Assembly (NCBI GenBank): GCA_946407015.1
Contig: CAMJML010000008.1
Span: 62,001-126,000 of the forward strand
Origin: an uncultured Selenomonadales bacterium
GTDB taxonomy: Bacteria; Bacillota; Negativicutes; DSM-1736; Dendrosporobacteraceae
Direction of reading: 5' to 3'
Length of the DNA stretch: 64,000 nt
The translations under genes and the position numbers were made by a program. Numbering within the stretch: position 1 is the first letter of the stretch; each line of letters starts with the position of its first letter. The notes under the pieces were generated by a model, which saw nothing but the letters and a program-made list of their open reading frames with translations, did no database searches and was not told the origin of the DNA. This document shows positions 24,749 through 33,587 of the stretch, in pieces.

Positions 24749-25927
24749 ATGGTGGGAAGCCATAATTTTGACAAGATTGTTGAACGGTACAATACAGGCA
24801 GCAGAAAATGGGACAATGTGAGTGAAGTATTCGGCGATGCGGAAGTATTGCCTTTGTGGATTGCCGACATGGATTTTGCTTCACCGCCAGCTGTCGTGAA
24901 AGCCATTCAGGATAAGGCTGCCCATGGTGTATTTGGGTATCCTGCCCGGAGAACTTCTTTGCAGGATGCGGTGGTCCATTGGATCGGAACCAGGCATAAC
25001 TGGGCTGTGGAAAGAGAATGGATTAGCATCGCTCCCGGTGTCGTGTCTTCCATCAGTGCAGCGGTCTTGGCATTGACAGAACCGGGTGACAGCATTATGA
25101 TTCAGCCTCCGGTTTATCCCCCGTTCTTTTCTTGTGTGAGAAGCAATGGCCGTAAGATTGTTGAAAATGCCTTGAAAAATACGAATGGGCATTATGAATT
25201 CGATTTTGATGATTTAGAAGCGAAGCTTGACGATAGAGTGAAAATGCTTATTTTGTGCAGTCCTCATAATCCGGTGGGGAGGGTCTGGAGCGAAGCGGAA
25301 CTGCGCCGGTTGGCGGATATTTGCCTCAAGCATCATATTATTGTCCTTGCCGATGAAATTCATCAAGATTTAGTTTTTAGCAGATCTAAGCATACGACTT
25401 TTGCCAGTCTGAGCCCCGAAATTGCAAACGCAACGGTAACCTGTATTGCTGCCAGCAAAACGTTTAATGTTGCCGGTCTTAATACATCGTTCATCATTAC
25501 TCCTGATCCTGAGAAGCGGAAAAAGCTGAACCGGTTCTTGCATAACCTGGAAATAGAAAAAACAACAATTTTTGGGGGGACAGCCGCAGAAGCGGCTTAT
25601 TATCATGGTGAAGAATGGCTGGAAGAGTTGTTGATTTATCTGGAGGCCAATGCGGACTATATTGTGGAATATGTGGCGCAACATCTTCCCGGGGTAAAAG
25701 TCGTTAAACCTGAGGGAACCTACCTGATTTGGTTAGATTTTCGTGAGCTTTTCCCCAGTTCGGCTGCACTCAGCCAGTTTTTAATTAAAGAAGCCAAGGT
25801 CGGTCTCAATGACGGGGGTTCATTCGGCAGTCAGGGAGAAGGCTTCGCGCGCTTGAATTTTGGCTGCCCCCGGGCGATTATTCAGGAAGCTTTGCAACGG
25901 ATTAGTCAGGCTATTGGCAATTTATAA
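24749..25927 (+). CDS. patB: PatB/MalY-type PLP-dependent C-S beta-lyase
   Basis: 392 residues, PLP fold-type I. It has LWIADMDFASPPAV at the N-terminus, SPHNPVGRVW, the DEIHQDLVF motif and the PLP lysine in AASKTFNVAG (about residue 238), all typical of the PatB/MalY branch. These enzymes release a thiol plus pyruvate and ammonia from cystathionine, cysteine conjugates and similar thioethers. GAGGGGG precedes the ATG. It has its own promoter and leader copy, in line with sulfur scavenging. Confidence 0.88.
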   Translation: MVGSHNFDKIVERYNTGSRKWDNVSEVFGDAEVLPLWIADMDFASPPAVVKAIQDKAAHGVFGYPARRTSLQDAVVHWIGTRHNWAVEREWISIAPGVVSSISAAVLALTEPGDSIMIQPPVYPPFFSCVRSNGRKIVENALKNTNGHYEFDFDDLEAKLDDRVKMLILCSPHNPVGRVWSEAELRRLADICLKHHIIVLADEIHQDLVFSRSKHTTFASLSPEIANATVTCIAASKTFNVAGLNTSFIITPDPEKRKKLNRFLHNLEIEKTTIFGGTAAEAAYYHGEEWLEELLIYLEANADYIVEYVAQHLPGVKVVKPEGTYLIWLDFRELFPSSAALSQFLIKEAKVGLNDGGSFGSQGEGFARLNFGCPRAIIQEALQRISQAIGNL

Positions 25928-25961
25928 AATAAACGGAACCTGGAGAATGCTGCTTGATTGG

Positions 25962-26014
25962 AGTTGACCCGCAGAGAGACTGGAGACAATCCCCGGTTTC
26001 AGTTTCTCTTTTTA
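25962..26014 (+). promoter_or_regulatory. Variant UGR/AG leader element plus terminator, copy 7
   Basis: P1 is GU/AC (a compensatory pair relative to GC/GC), internal loop UGA/AG, P2 C(g)CAG/CUGG with one bulged base, loop AGAGA. The terminator AGAGAGACTGGAGAC pairs with the GTTTCAGTTTCTCT arm and ends in five T, so terminator and hairpin use the same bases. No intact gene follows at once; only short open frames lie between it and copy 8. It may be a leftover or may terminate patB. Confidence 0.6.
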
Positions 26015-26348
26015 TTTTGCTTGCGTGACTTATTTCGAATTACAATAATAGTCATTCTTTTCTACATGATAAGTCTAAAGATCATACAGTATTTTTCATT
26101 TCAAGATAGCGGGAGCTAGCTTTAAGGGGTAGAAGACTATGACAACAAAACAGGTTTTTGCCGAGTATGTGAAAGTATTCTTAGTGTGATGACTAATGAT
26201 TTGAAACCAGACCTTCACATGCTGGTTGTTGTTTTATTGGCCAAAGTGGTTGATGGAACGGTGTGTCCGGGCGGTGATATTATTTTGTCAGAATAACTGG
26301 CCGGTTCTTTTGACTGTTTGTATTTTGGGAGAATACGCAGTTAAGATC
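26015..26348 (+). other. Intergenic stretch with short, probably broken ORFs
   Basis: Two short frames start with plausible sites: ATG at 26139 after AAGGGGTAG, which stops after 16 codons, and an overlapping ATG at 26189, which runs 35 codons. They could be pieces of one frameshifted small gene. I recognise no family and call no gene. Confidence 0.35.
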
Positions 26349-26378
26349 TTGACAGTTTTGACAGGCGGATGTTAGTAT
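26349..26378 (+). promoter_or_regulatory. Probable sigma-A promoter for importer system 4
   Basis: TTGACA at 26349-26354 with TAGTAT at 26373-26378, 18-bp spacer. A second TTGACA at 26358-26363 lies too near any -10. The start would be about 15 bases before leader copy 8. Confidence 0.55.
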
Positions 26379-26398
26379 AGATTCAAGTTCATAATGTT

Positions 26399-26492
26399 CA
26401 GCTGGCTGACAAAACAATCAGAGGCTGTATTTTTAGATTGATCATGTTGGAGATCCGACATGATCAATCTAAAAATACAGCCTCTTCTTTTT
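26399..26492 (+). promoter_or_regulatory. UGR/AG leader element plus very long terminator, copy 8
   Basis: P1 CAGC/GCUG (four pairs), internal loop UGG/AG, P2 CUGA/UCAG (strand-swapped relative to UCAG/CUGA), loop CAAAACAA. The terminator stem is 26 perfect pairs from 26421 to 26484, far longer than any other copy, with TCTTTTTT after it. It stands 90 bases before the permease start. Confidence 0.8.
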
Positions 26493-26581
26493 ATAGAATT
26501 TGCTCAGATCGAGCATGCGGTTACCAGCGACATATGAAAAAAGGCGGTCATTCGCGTATATTACAGGAGAGGAAAAAAATT

Positions 26582-27532
26582 ATGACTAACATTCTTATTA
26601 CATGGTTGCCGGTGATTTCAACAGTTTTAGCCATCGCAGTTGATGTGTTCATGATCAATGCCGGAAAACATACTTCAATCAAACAACCTTATTTTATTTA
26701 TTTATTGGGTATTATTTTGGTTTTCTTTACCGCTATTGCTATAGCATCGTATTTTAATACGAAAGCCAAGAATTGGCTGGATGAAAGAACGTTATTTGTT
26801 GCTGCAAGCATTTTGTTTCTGAATCTGTTAAATATCGTGACTAAAAAGCTTGGATTGCTGCCGGCAATTTACTTTCCGTCACTGGATAAAATACTAGGAA
26901 TTATCATTGAGGATCGGGAGTTTCTCGCTATCTGCTTAGCTTCGTCGGGAAAACTGCTGTTTACCGGCTATTTCTTTGGCGCTATTGCCGGATTTGCTAC
27001 CGGGATTGCTGTGGGGTTCAGCAAAGGAGCTGCTTATTGGATTAATCCGCTCATTCGTATTTTGGGACCTATTCCATCCACGGCCTGGATTCCGTTAGTT
27101 CTGATCAGTTTTCCGACAACTTTTTCAGCAAGTGCCTTTTTAATTGCTTTGGCTGTTTGGTTTCCGACAACGGTTATGACCAGCAGCGGTATTTTAAATG
27201 TTCAAAATGCCTATTTTGAAGTATCCAGTACATTGGGAGCCGGAAAATACTATCAAATTTTTAAAGTGGGTGTTCCCGCCTCAATGCCGCATATGTTTAT
27301 CGGGCTATTTAACGGTACTTGCGCTTCTTTTATTACTTTAATGACCGCCGAAATGCTGGGGGTTAAAAACGGCATCGGCTGGTATATCAACTGGCAAAAA
27401 GAAATGATGGCTTATGCCAATGTTTATGCCGGACTAATTCTAATTGCAATTACTTTCTCAGTTTTGATTACGCTCTTATTTAAAGTGCGTGACCATGTAC
27501 TGGTATGGCAGAAGGGAGTTATCAAATGGTAG
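26582..27532 (+). CDS. ABC transporter permease with extra N-terminal membrane helices (system 4)
   Basis: 316 residues. The C-terminal 200 residues are a SsuC/TauC-type permease (LGPIPSTAWIPLVLISFPTT and the GAGKYYQIFKV coupling region). Before it lie about 100 residues with two or three additional hydrophobic helices. CAGGAGAGG precedes the ATG at 26582; the longer reading frame upstream runs through the terminator and is rejected. Overlaps the ATPase start by 7 bases. Confidence 0.8.
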   Translation: MTNILITWLPVISTVLAIAVDVFMINAGKHTSIKQPYFIYLLGIILVFFTAIAIASYFNTKAKNWLDERTLFVAASILFLNLLNIVTKKLGLLPAIYFPSLDKILGIIIEDREFLAICLASSGKLLFTGYFFGAIAGFATGIAVGFSKGAAYWINPLIRILGPIPSTAWIPLVLISFPTTFSASAFLIALAVWFPTTVMTSSGILNVQNAYFEVSSTLGAGKYYQIFKVGVPASMPHMFIGLFNGTCASFITLMTAEMLGVKNGIGWYINWQKEMMAYANVYAGLILIAITFSVLITLLFKVRDHVLVWQKGVIKW

Positions 27533-28305
27533 GGGAAATAACGATTGAAGGTGTGGTCAAACGATTTTCACAGCAAAATGCCGACGACGTGATCGCACTG
27601 AGTGGTATTGACCTTAACATCAGGGCTGGTGAATTTGTTTCGCTGATAGGCCCATCCGGTTGTGGTAAATCAACGTTACTGCGTTTGATCGCCGGGCTCA
27701 ATGGTTCGGATGTGGGAAAATTATATATCGATGGTGAGGAAATCAGCCAACCGTCCTATGAGAGGGGGCTGGTATTTCAGAATCCCATGCTGTTTCCCTG
27801 GCTGAATGTTCATGATAATGTGGCTTTTGGCTTGCGGGCGCGCAGTATCTACAAAGACAACAAGGCCGAGGTGGATAAGTTTATTGATTTAGTGGGTTTG
27901 GCTGCTTTTCACAAGTCTTATCCGCATCAGTTATCCGGCGGTATGGCCCAGAGAGTGTCTTTGGCGCGAGCTCTGGTGAATCATCCCAAAGTGCTGCTGC
28001 TTGATGAGCCGCTTGGTGCACTGGATGCCTTTACCCGTATGAATATGCAGGATGAGCTCATTCGAATTTGGCAGGAGCGGCAAACTACCATGATTATGGT
28101 TACACATGATGTAGATGAGGCGATCTATTTGTCTGATCGTGTTATTGTTATGACACCAAGGCCGGGAAAAATTGAAAAATGTATTGAGGTTAAACAATCC
28201 AGACCCAGGGCGCGCAATAATCCGGAATTTTTGAGCCTGCGATCAACAATCTTAGAAATCTTAAATTTTGCCGGGCATGTAAAGGAACCAAATTATTATT
28301 TATGA
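27526..28305 (+). CDS. SsuB/TauB-type ABC transporter ATP-binding protein (system 4)
   Basis: 259 residues with Walker [11 protein letters not shown]-loop FQNPMLFPWLNV, signature LSGGMAQRVS, Walker B LLLDEPLGALD and H-loop VTHD. GAAGGGAG precedes the ATG at 27526, which lies inside the end of the permease gene. Energises importer system 4. Confidence 0.92.
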   Translation: MVGEITIEGVVKRFSQQNADDVIALSGIDLNIRAGEFVSLIGPSGCGKSTLLRLIAGLNGSDVGKLYIDGEEISQPSYERGLVFQNPMLFPWLNVHDNVAFGLRARSIYKDNKAEVDKFIDLVGLAAFHKSYPHQLSGGMAQRVSLARALVNHPKVLLLDEPLGALDAFTRMNMQDELIRIWQERQTTMIMVTHDVDEAIYLSDRVIVMTPRPGKIEKCIEVKQSRPRARNNPEFLSLRSTILEILNFAGHVKEPNYYL

Positions 28306-28497
28306 GTACGATCTTACGTACCAACACCTGATATGACAGCAATAATACAAACTAATTTTGGTGTAATTAGGCCATATTCTGCTGGAATGAGAGAGTCCAA
28401 AAACTTGTTAAGTGGACCAATAAAGGCATTAGTACAACCACCCATTTGTGATGGTTGCTATTTATGTGATTATGATGTTAAGGGGGAGAAAGGAAAA

Positions 28498-29505
28498 ATG
28501 AGCCTGAAAAAGAAACTGTCCGCCATAGCAGTGGCATTGATCGCAACCTTGCTGCTGACATCATGCGGGCAAAAACAGGAAGTAAAGGCCGACGATTATG
28601 TAGTGAAAATCGGCTACAGCGGAAGTTTATGTGAAGCTCCGGTGCATATGGCCGTAGAGAAAGGATTTTTTGCTGAAGAAGGATTAAAGGTTGATGTCAT
28701 TAAATTGGCACCGGGAACTGCTTTTGAAGCTGTTACAGCCGGAAAGACTGACGCTGGCTTTGGTTTGCTGGCCAGCCTGATTCAACCGCTTTCCAATGGG
28801 TTACCTATTAAAATAACCAGTGGGTTACATACCGGTTGCGACAAGGTGTTGGTCCCTAAGAATAGTGGCATTAACAACCTCACCGATTTAAAAGGCAAAC
28901 GAATCGGCGTGCCAAGTATGTCCAGCAGTCCGATTATTTTTGCTAAGCGTGCGTTGGCTGATGCCGGTATAGGGGTTAGTGAGAAAAACATGGAAGTGGA
29001 ATTTGTCGTATTTAGTGCCAGTGATCTGCCGATTGCATTGAAAAACGGTTCAATTGATGCCATTGCCATGAATGATCCAACAGCTGCGGTGGCCCAAAAA
29101 GAATACGATTTAAACAACCTGGTTGACTCCGCTGTCACTGAACCATACAAACATCAATATTGCTGCACCGCGTATGTCAGCGACAGTTTAGCGAAAGAGC
29201 ATCCTGAACTTGCCGCCAAATATACCCGTGCAATGCAGAAAGCCAGTGCCTGGATACAGCAAAATCAAGATGAAACAGCTAAAATTCAGGTTGAGAAAAA
29301 ATGGGTTGCCGGTGACGCTGATTTCAATGCCAAAGTATTGAAATCATATAACTATAATCCTTCAGCAAAAGGAGCTTACGATGCTTTTGGAATTACTGCC
29401 AAGCAACTTCAAAAAGTGGGTATGGTGGCTCCAGATGTTGATGTAGAAGCTTTGCATAAAAACAGTTTCCTGATTTTAAAAGAGGTTAAAGAACCTATCC
29501 AATAA
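28498..29505 (+). CDS. SsuA-like substrate-binding lipoprotein (system 4)
   Basis: 335 residues. Signal peptide with lipobox LLTSC (Cys at about residue 26). The mature domain has NMT1/SsuA features (APVHMAVEKGFFAEEGLKVD, GKTDAGFGLLASL). GGGGGAGAAAGG precedes the ATG at 28498; a longer frame from 28333 has no ribosome binding site. The 192 bases between it and the ATPase hold no gene. Confidence 0.87.
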   Translation: MSLKKKLSAIAVALIATLLLTSCGQKQEVKADDYVVKIGYSGSLCEAPVHMAVEKGFFAEEGLKVDVIKLAPGTAFEAVTAGKTDAGFGLLASLIQPLSNGLPIKITSGLHTGCDKVLVPKNSGINNLTDLKGKRIGVPSMSSSPIIFAKRALADAGIGVSEKNMEVEFVVFSASDLPIALKNGSIDAIAMNDPTAAVAQKEYDLNNLVDSAVTEPYKHQYCCTAYVSDSLAKEHPELAAKYTRAMQKASAWIQQNQDETAKIQVEKKWVAGDADFNAKVLKSYNYNPSAKGAYDAFGITAKQLQKVGMVAPDVDVEALHKNSFLILKEVKEPIQ

Positions 29506-29506
29506 A

Positions 29507-29546
29507 CAAAAACCGGATGACCAAAGATGGTTCATCCGGTTTTTAT
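29507..29546. terminator. Bidirectional terminator between convergent genes
   Basis: AAAAACCGGATGA pairs with TCATCCGGTTTTT around a short loop; A run on the left and T run on the right serve both strands. Confidence 0.85.
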
Positions 29547-29594
29547 CATCTAGCAATCGATTTCTTTTTTATGTGAAGAGCTCAGCAATTTTGA

Positions 29595-30557
29595 TTAAAC
29601 TGGAAAAATAATTCGGGCAGCATATATAGCGAGTGTTAAGGTTGCCGCACTTGCAATCGTTGACATCATAACAGCCTGAGCGGCAAAATTCTGATTGTTG
29701 TCGCATTCCACGGCAATAAGGGCGGTGTTTACGGCTGTCGGCACGGCATGGGCAATGAAAACAGTCTGAGCAATAACACCGCTTAAGCCAAGCAAGTGGA
29801 TAAAAACCAGTGCAATCAGTGGGCTTATTATGAGCTTTATAAACACAGACAAATAAACTTCTTTTCTTTTAAAATCAAAGCATGTTTTTGATAATTGGAT
29901 TCCTAATGTCAACAATGACATAGGAACAAGTCCATTTTTAAGGTACTCAAGGGCTGGCCAGATGGTCGTTGCTGTTAAATCTATGGGTGCACTTTTCAGA
30001 ATAAAGGCAAGCGGGACAGCATAAATCGAGGGCATTGTAAAGATTTGGGCTAGCGATTTACGGGTACTCATCGTTGCTTTACCGGCATTGAAAAACCCAA
30101 TTGTATTCGAGGTAACATTCTGGAGGACAAGAATAATGATTTGAGCCGTAATGGCATCATGCAAATAAGGCGTTTTTCCTTCGAGGACGAAAGGGGAACT
30201 GGTGAAAACTAAAGTAATAAGCGAGATGCCAATATTTCCGGAGTTGTTAAACATAATTGAATTTTTAAAAGCGTTGGTCAGTCCGATATCATAGCCGCAA
30301 ATCTTTGCAATTCCCCTGCTGATCCAATCATTTACAAGCAGCATAAAAATACCACAAAGCAATACATTGAACAAATTCAGCTGTAAAGTTGCTGTATAAA
30401 GATTTACAAAAATAAAGGCAGGAACAAACAGGTAAAAAAGTAATTTGCTCAGACTGTAAATGTGGATGTCGAATTTTCTGTTTAATAAAAAGCCGAGGAT
30501 AATGAGTAGGAATATAGGAACAATGTTATGAGTCAAGATGTAGAAAAAAATTGCCAT
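29595..30557 (-). CDS. Auxin efflux carrier (AEC) family transporter
   Basis: 320 residues, about ten hydrophobic helices, with the AEC-family NNSGNIGISL motif in the middle and the VPTAVNTALIAVE segment near the C-terminus. Members transport malate, malonate or other organic acids. It is the first minus-strand gene in the window and is divergent from the phosphotriesterase-family gene. No leader element is near. Confidence 0.8.
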   Translation of the reverse strand: MAIFFYILTHNIVPIFLLIILGFLLNRKFDIHIYSLSKLLFYLFVPAFIFVNLYTATLQLNLFNVLLCGIFMLLVNDWISRGIAKICGYDIGLTNAFKNSIMFNNSGNIGISLITLVFTSSPFVLEGKTPYLHDAITAQIIILVLQNVTSNTIGFFNAGKATMSTRKSLAQIFTMPSIYAVPLAFILKSAPIDLTATTIWPALEYLKNGLVPMSLLTLGIQLSKTCFDFKRKEVYLSVFIKLIISPLIALVFIHLLGLSGVIAQTVFIAHAVPTAVNTALIAVECDNNQNFAAQAVMMSTIASAATLTLAIYAARIIFPV

Positions 30558-30720
30558 GGCATTATCAGATCCCTATCAAGTTAATTTGTTTTTGCCAATT
30601 TAGGAAATAAGCAGCATATGATATTAAAGCAGTTGCTGTTTAGCAGTTTGTATGGGGCTTCCATTGGCAAAGTACAACTGCTGTAAAAAACTACTTGCTT
30701 GTATCGAAAGGACTGATTGC

Positions 30721-31827
30721 ATGGCCTCCCGAATCATGACTGTCTGTGGCTGGATTGAACCAGAACAACTAGGATTTACTTCTATGCATGAACATATTTT
30801 ATCGGACTGTTCCATGTTTCGCAATAGAAAAAGACGTTCTTGGCTGCTGCAAAACGGAAATCGTGATATAGCCGATGACAAGCTGACACTTAAAAACCGG
30901 TCAAAAGTACGCCACAGTATTACCTCGTCGCTGGATAATTTGAAACTGGATAATGAGGAGGTCATGACCAAAGAAGTGGCTGGTTTTAAAACTAGCGGAG
31001 GTGCCTCGATCGTGGAAGTCAGTGCACCGGGCATACGCAGTTCTGCGGGCGACTTATTAGCTGTACGCCGGATTAGCGAGAATACCGGGGTGCATATTGT
31101 GGCTTCTACAGGTCTTTACGCAGAGTATACTTGGCCGGACGGCTATCGGAATATGACGTTTTCGGAGTATGTAACATTTTTGCGGCGTGAAATTCACTAT
31201 GGCATACAGGATACCGGTATTTTACCCGGGCATATTAAAGCTGCTTATGAGACACCCAGCCAGCAGGTTGGTTATTATTTACGGGCTGCTGCCCAAGTTT
31301 CCCGTGAGACAGGAGTTTCGCTACAGGTTCATTTAGGCCCCTTCCTGACTCCGGATGAGGTAAGAAATAATGTGATACAGCCACTCTTGCAAGGCGGATG
31401 TATTCCTGAAAAAACAATTTTATGCCATGTGCAGCTGCTAATGGGGCTTTTATCCATTGAAAAGCTTGTAACGTATCCAGGACAGATTCCTTTTGATTTA
31501 AGCTTGCATAAAGAACTGTTGGATCAGGGATTTGTTCTTTGTTTTACACCTTTTGGTTTTGAAGCAGATGATGAGCCCTTAGGAATAGCCCTTTATCCTG
31601 ACTGGTATATTTTATCAGGGCTTTACAGATTGATTTTAGCTGGATATGCGGGCCAAATTGTCATAGGGAATGATGTGTTTACGAAGCTGGCAACTTGCGA
31701 AGGCGGGGGAGAAGGTTATTTGCGATTGACTGATTTTGTCGTTCCGGTACTCAGAAAATGCGGAATTTCTGAACCCGATATTGTTCAAATTACTATTCAT
31801 AATCCAGCTAGAATTTTGGCGTTCTAG
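30721..31827 (+). CDS. Phosphotriesterase-family amidohydrolase
   Basis: 368 residues of the PTE/PHP subgroup of metal-dependent amidohydrolases. It has the metal-binding HEH (TSMHEHILSD), a middle bridging-residue region (GGASIVEVSAPG), His in ILCHVQ and Asp in GNDVF. These enzymes hydrolyse esters, lactones or phosphotriesters; the substrate here is unknown. The ATG at 30721 follows GAAAGGA at a good distance, and the 69-bp in-frame extension upstream has no ribosome binding site. Confidence 0.75.
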   Translation: MASRIMTVCGWIEPEQLGFTSMHEHILSDCSMFRNRKRRSWLLQNGNRDIADDKLTLKNRSKVRHSITSSLDNLKLDNEEVMTKEVAGFKTSGGASIVEVSAPGIRSSAGDLLAVRRISENTGVHIVASTGLYAEYTWPDGYRNMTFSEYVTFLRREIHYGIQDTGILPGHIKAAYETPSQQVGYYLRAAAQVSRETGVSLQVHLGPFLTPDEVRNNVIQPLLQGGCIPEKTILCHVQLLMGLLSIEKLVTYPGQIPFDLSLHKELLDQGFVLCFTPFGFEADDEPLGIALYPDWYILSGLYRLILAGYAGQIVIGNDVFTKLATCEGGGEGYLRLTDFVVPVLRKCGISEPDIVQITIHNPARILAF

Positions 31828-31842
31828 CTGGGATAAGATAAC

Positions 31843-31880
31843 AAGACCGTTTCCTCTATGGGAATACGGTCTTATTGCTT
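31843..31880 (+). terminator. Rho-independent-like terminator after the phosphotriesterase-family gene
   Basis: AAGACCGT-TTCC pairs with GGAA-(T)-ACGGTCTT; the T run after it is short (ATTGCTTT). Confidence 0.65.
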
Positions 31881-31972
31881 TACGAACCAGAACAGGTTTG
31901 TTACAATAATTACCATAATAATCATGTTGGGTTAGTCATGGGTTATACAGTAATTAGAAAAGGAGATGCAGG

Positions 31973-33001
31973 ATGAATTACCGGATTTTAGGAAGAACGG
32001 GATTGAGGGTGTCGGAAGTAGGGTTTGGCGGTATCCCTATTTTACGACTTCCGGCCAATGAAGCTGTCAAGGTATTACGGCATGCATTTGATCAGGGAAT
32101 TAACTTTTATGATACGGCCAATGCTTATAAAGATAGTGAAGCAAAAATTGGCCAAGCTTTTCACGGTATTCGGAAGCAAGTGATTATTGCCACTAAGACT
32201 GGACGCCGTGATGCTGCCGGTGCAACAGAACATCTGGAAAATAGCTTAACCATGTTAAAAAGTGATTATATTGATGTATATCAATTGCACCAAGTTTCCC
32301 AGGAGGAAGACTGGCAGGCAATCACAGCTCCTACGGGCGCTTTAAATGTTTGTGTAAAAGCTAGAGAAGCAGGGAAAATCCGTTATCTTGGCATTACTTC
32401 ACACAGTTTGCCTATGGCCTTAAAATTGATTAAGACCAACCTTTTTGATACGATCCAATTCCCATTTAACTTTATTGAAGAAGACCCGAAGAACGAGTTG
32501 CATCCTGTTGCCCGCACCATGAATTTGGGAATTATTGTCATGAAGCCTTTTGCAGGCGGGGCGATTGATCATGCTGCCTTGGCCTTCAAATTTTTACGGC
32601 AATATCCGGATGCTATTCCGATTCCAGGTTATGATTCAATTGCTTCAATTAATGAGATTATTGGTTTATATCAACATCCCAATGTTGTTACCCCTGAGGA
32701 TCTTTTGTTGATGAATCAGTATCGAAGCGATCTCGGACAACAATTCTGCCGGCGGTGTGAATATTGTCAGCCATGTCCTAATGGAGTGAAAATTACACCG
32801 GCAATGGGGTATCCGATTGTCGCCAAGAGAATGTCCTCTCAGGTCGCTATTCAATTTTCCCAGTCTGCTATGGAGAGTGTTCCTCAATGTACCAACTGTG
32901 GTTCCTGTATCCCCCGCTGTCCTTATGAACTGCCTATACCTGAGATTTTGCGTAAGAATTATGATTTATTTGAACAGCATCGCAGTGAAGCCGCGGGCTG
33001 A
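31973..33001 (+). CDS. Aldo/keto reductase with C-terminal ferredoxin-like cluster domain
   Basis: 342 residues. The N-terminal 250 residues are an AKR barrel with Asp and Tyr in FYDTANAYKDSE, Lys in IIATKTG and His in YQLHQ. The C-terminus carries eight cysteines in two groups, CRRCEYCQPCPNG and CTNCGSCIPRCPYELPIPE, as in the anaerobic Fe-S AKR branch. Such proteins take electrons from ferredoxin-like donors. AAAAGGAGATG precedes the ATG. Substrate unknown. Confidence 0.87.
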   Translation: MNYRILGRTGLRVSEVGFGGIPILRLPANEAVKVLRHAFDQGINFYDTANAYKDSEAKIGQAFHGIRKQVIIATKTGRRDAAGATEHLENSLTMLKSDYIDVYQLHQVSQEEDWQAITAPTGALNVCVKAREAGKIRYLGITSHSLPMALKLIKTNLFDTIQFPFNFIEEDPKNELHPVARTMNLGIIVMKPFAGGAIDHAALAFKFLRQYPDAIPIPGYDSIASINEIIGLYQHPNVVTPEDLLLMNQYRSDLGQQFCRRCEYCQPCPNGVKITPAMGYPIVAKRMSSQVAIQFSQSAMESVPQCTNCGSCIPRCPYELPIPEILRKNYDLFEQHRSEAAG

Positions 33002-33121
33002 CAAAATGTCGTTGCTGAGGTAGTTTCATATAGCTACAAGCTCAGCTGCTCTGCTGGCGGTCCTTTTGATAACGAGTTGTGGCAAATGCCGGAGGTGAAA
33101 CATAATCTATAATAGATATGA

Positions 33122-33174
33122 GACTGACTAGACATGCTAGAGGCCGTATTCCTATCAGGAATACGGCCTTATTT
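33122..33174 (+). promoter_or_regulatory. UGR/AG leader element plus terminator, copy 9
   Basis: Closing pair C-G with an A-C mismatch next to it, internal loop UGA/AG, P2 CUAG/CUAG, loop ACAUG. The terminator AGGCCGTATTCCT pairs with AGGAATACGGCCT, followed by TATTT. A TATAAT at 33108-33113 has no good -35 partner. It ends 33 bases before the RidA-family gene. Confidence 0.75.
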
Positions 33175-33206
33175 ATTCAAGCAAATTGCTGAATGGAGGG
33201 AAAGTG

Positions 33207-33587
33207 ATGTTAGTAAAGGTAACGAATCGTGTTAGCAAAGAACAGTCTATGCCTACGGTAATCATGGCCGGGGATTTTGTCTTTGTTCCCCATCTTGAAA
33301 GCGGTATGTTTTTAAGTGATGTTACCGTGCAACTGATAAAGTGTCTTGAAAACTTAACATTCGTATTAACGGATGCCGGTGTTGAACTTGAGGATATCGT
33401 GCAAATGAATGTCATGTTTAGCAGTATTGCGGATTATGATAAAGTGCAAGCTGTTTTTCCTAAGTTTTTTAAAAACGAACTTTTTGTACGCAATGTCATG
33501 ATTAGTGAGTTTGAATCACCGGGCTGTTTATGTCAAATTGATGCTGTAGCTTATAAGAAATCTAAAAATCATGAACCGCAAGTTTAG
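33207..33587 (+). CDS. RidA/YjgF-family protein
   Basis: 126 residues, the family's usual length, with the EDIVQMNVMFSSIADYD segment. RidA proteins deaminate reactive enamine/imine intermediates made by PLP enzymes. GGAGGGAAAG precedes the ATG at 33207. It carries a leader copy, like patB and the MetY-like operon, so it may protect against 2-aminoacrylate released by the C-S lyases. Its 3' end overlaps the convergent aminotransferase by 26 bases. Confidence 0.72.
   Translation: MLVKVTNRVSKEQSMPTVIMAGDFVFVPHLESGMFLSDVTVQLIKCLENLTFVLTDAGVELEDIVQMNVMFSSIADYDKVQAVFPKFFKNELFVRNVMISEFESPGCLCQIDAVAYKKSKNHEPQV

Noticed and set aside
26438-26581. A 48-residue N-terminal extension of the system-4 permease.
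   Set aside because: The stretch runs through the leader terminator stem. A good ribosome binding site and ATG lie at 26582.
28333-28497. An N-terminal extension of the system-4 binding protein.
   Set aside because: It has no ribosome binding site, and the signal peptide with lipobox begins at the Met at 28498.
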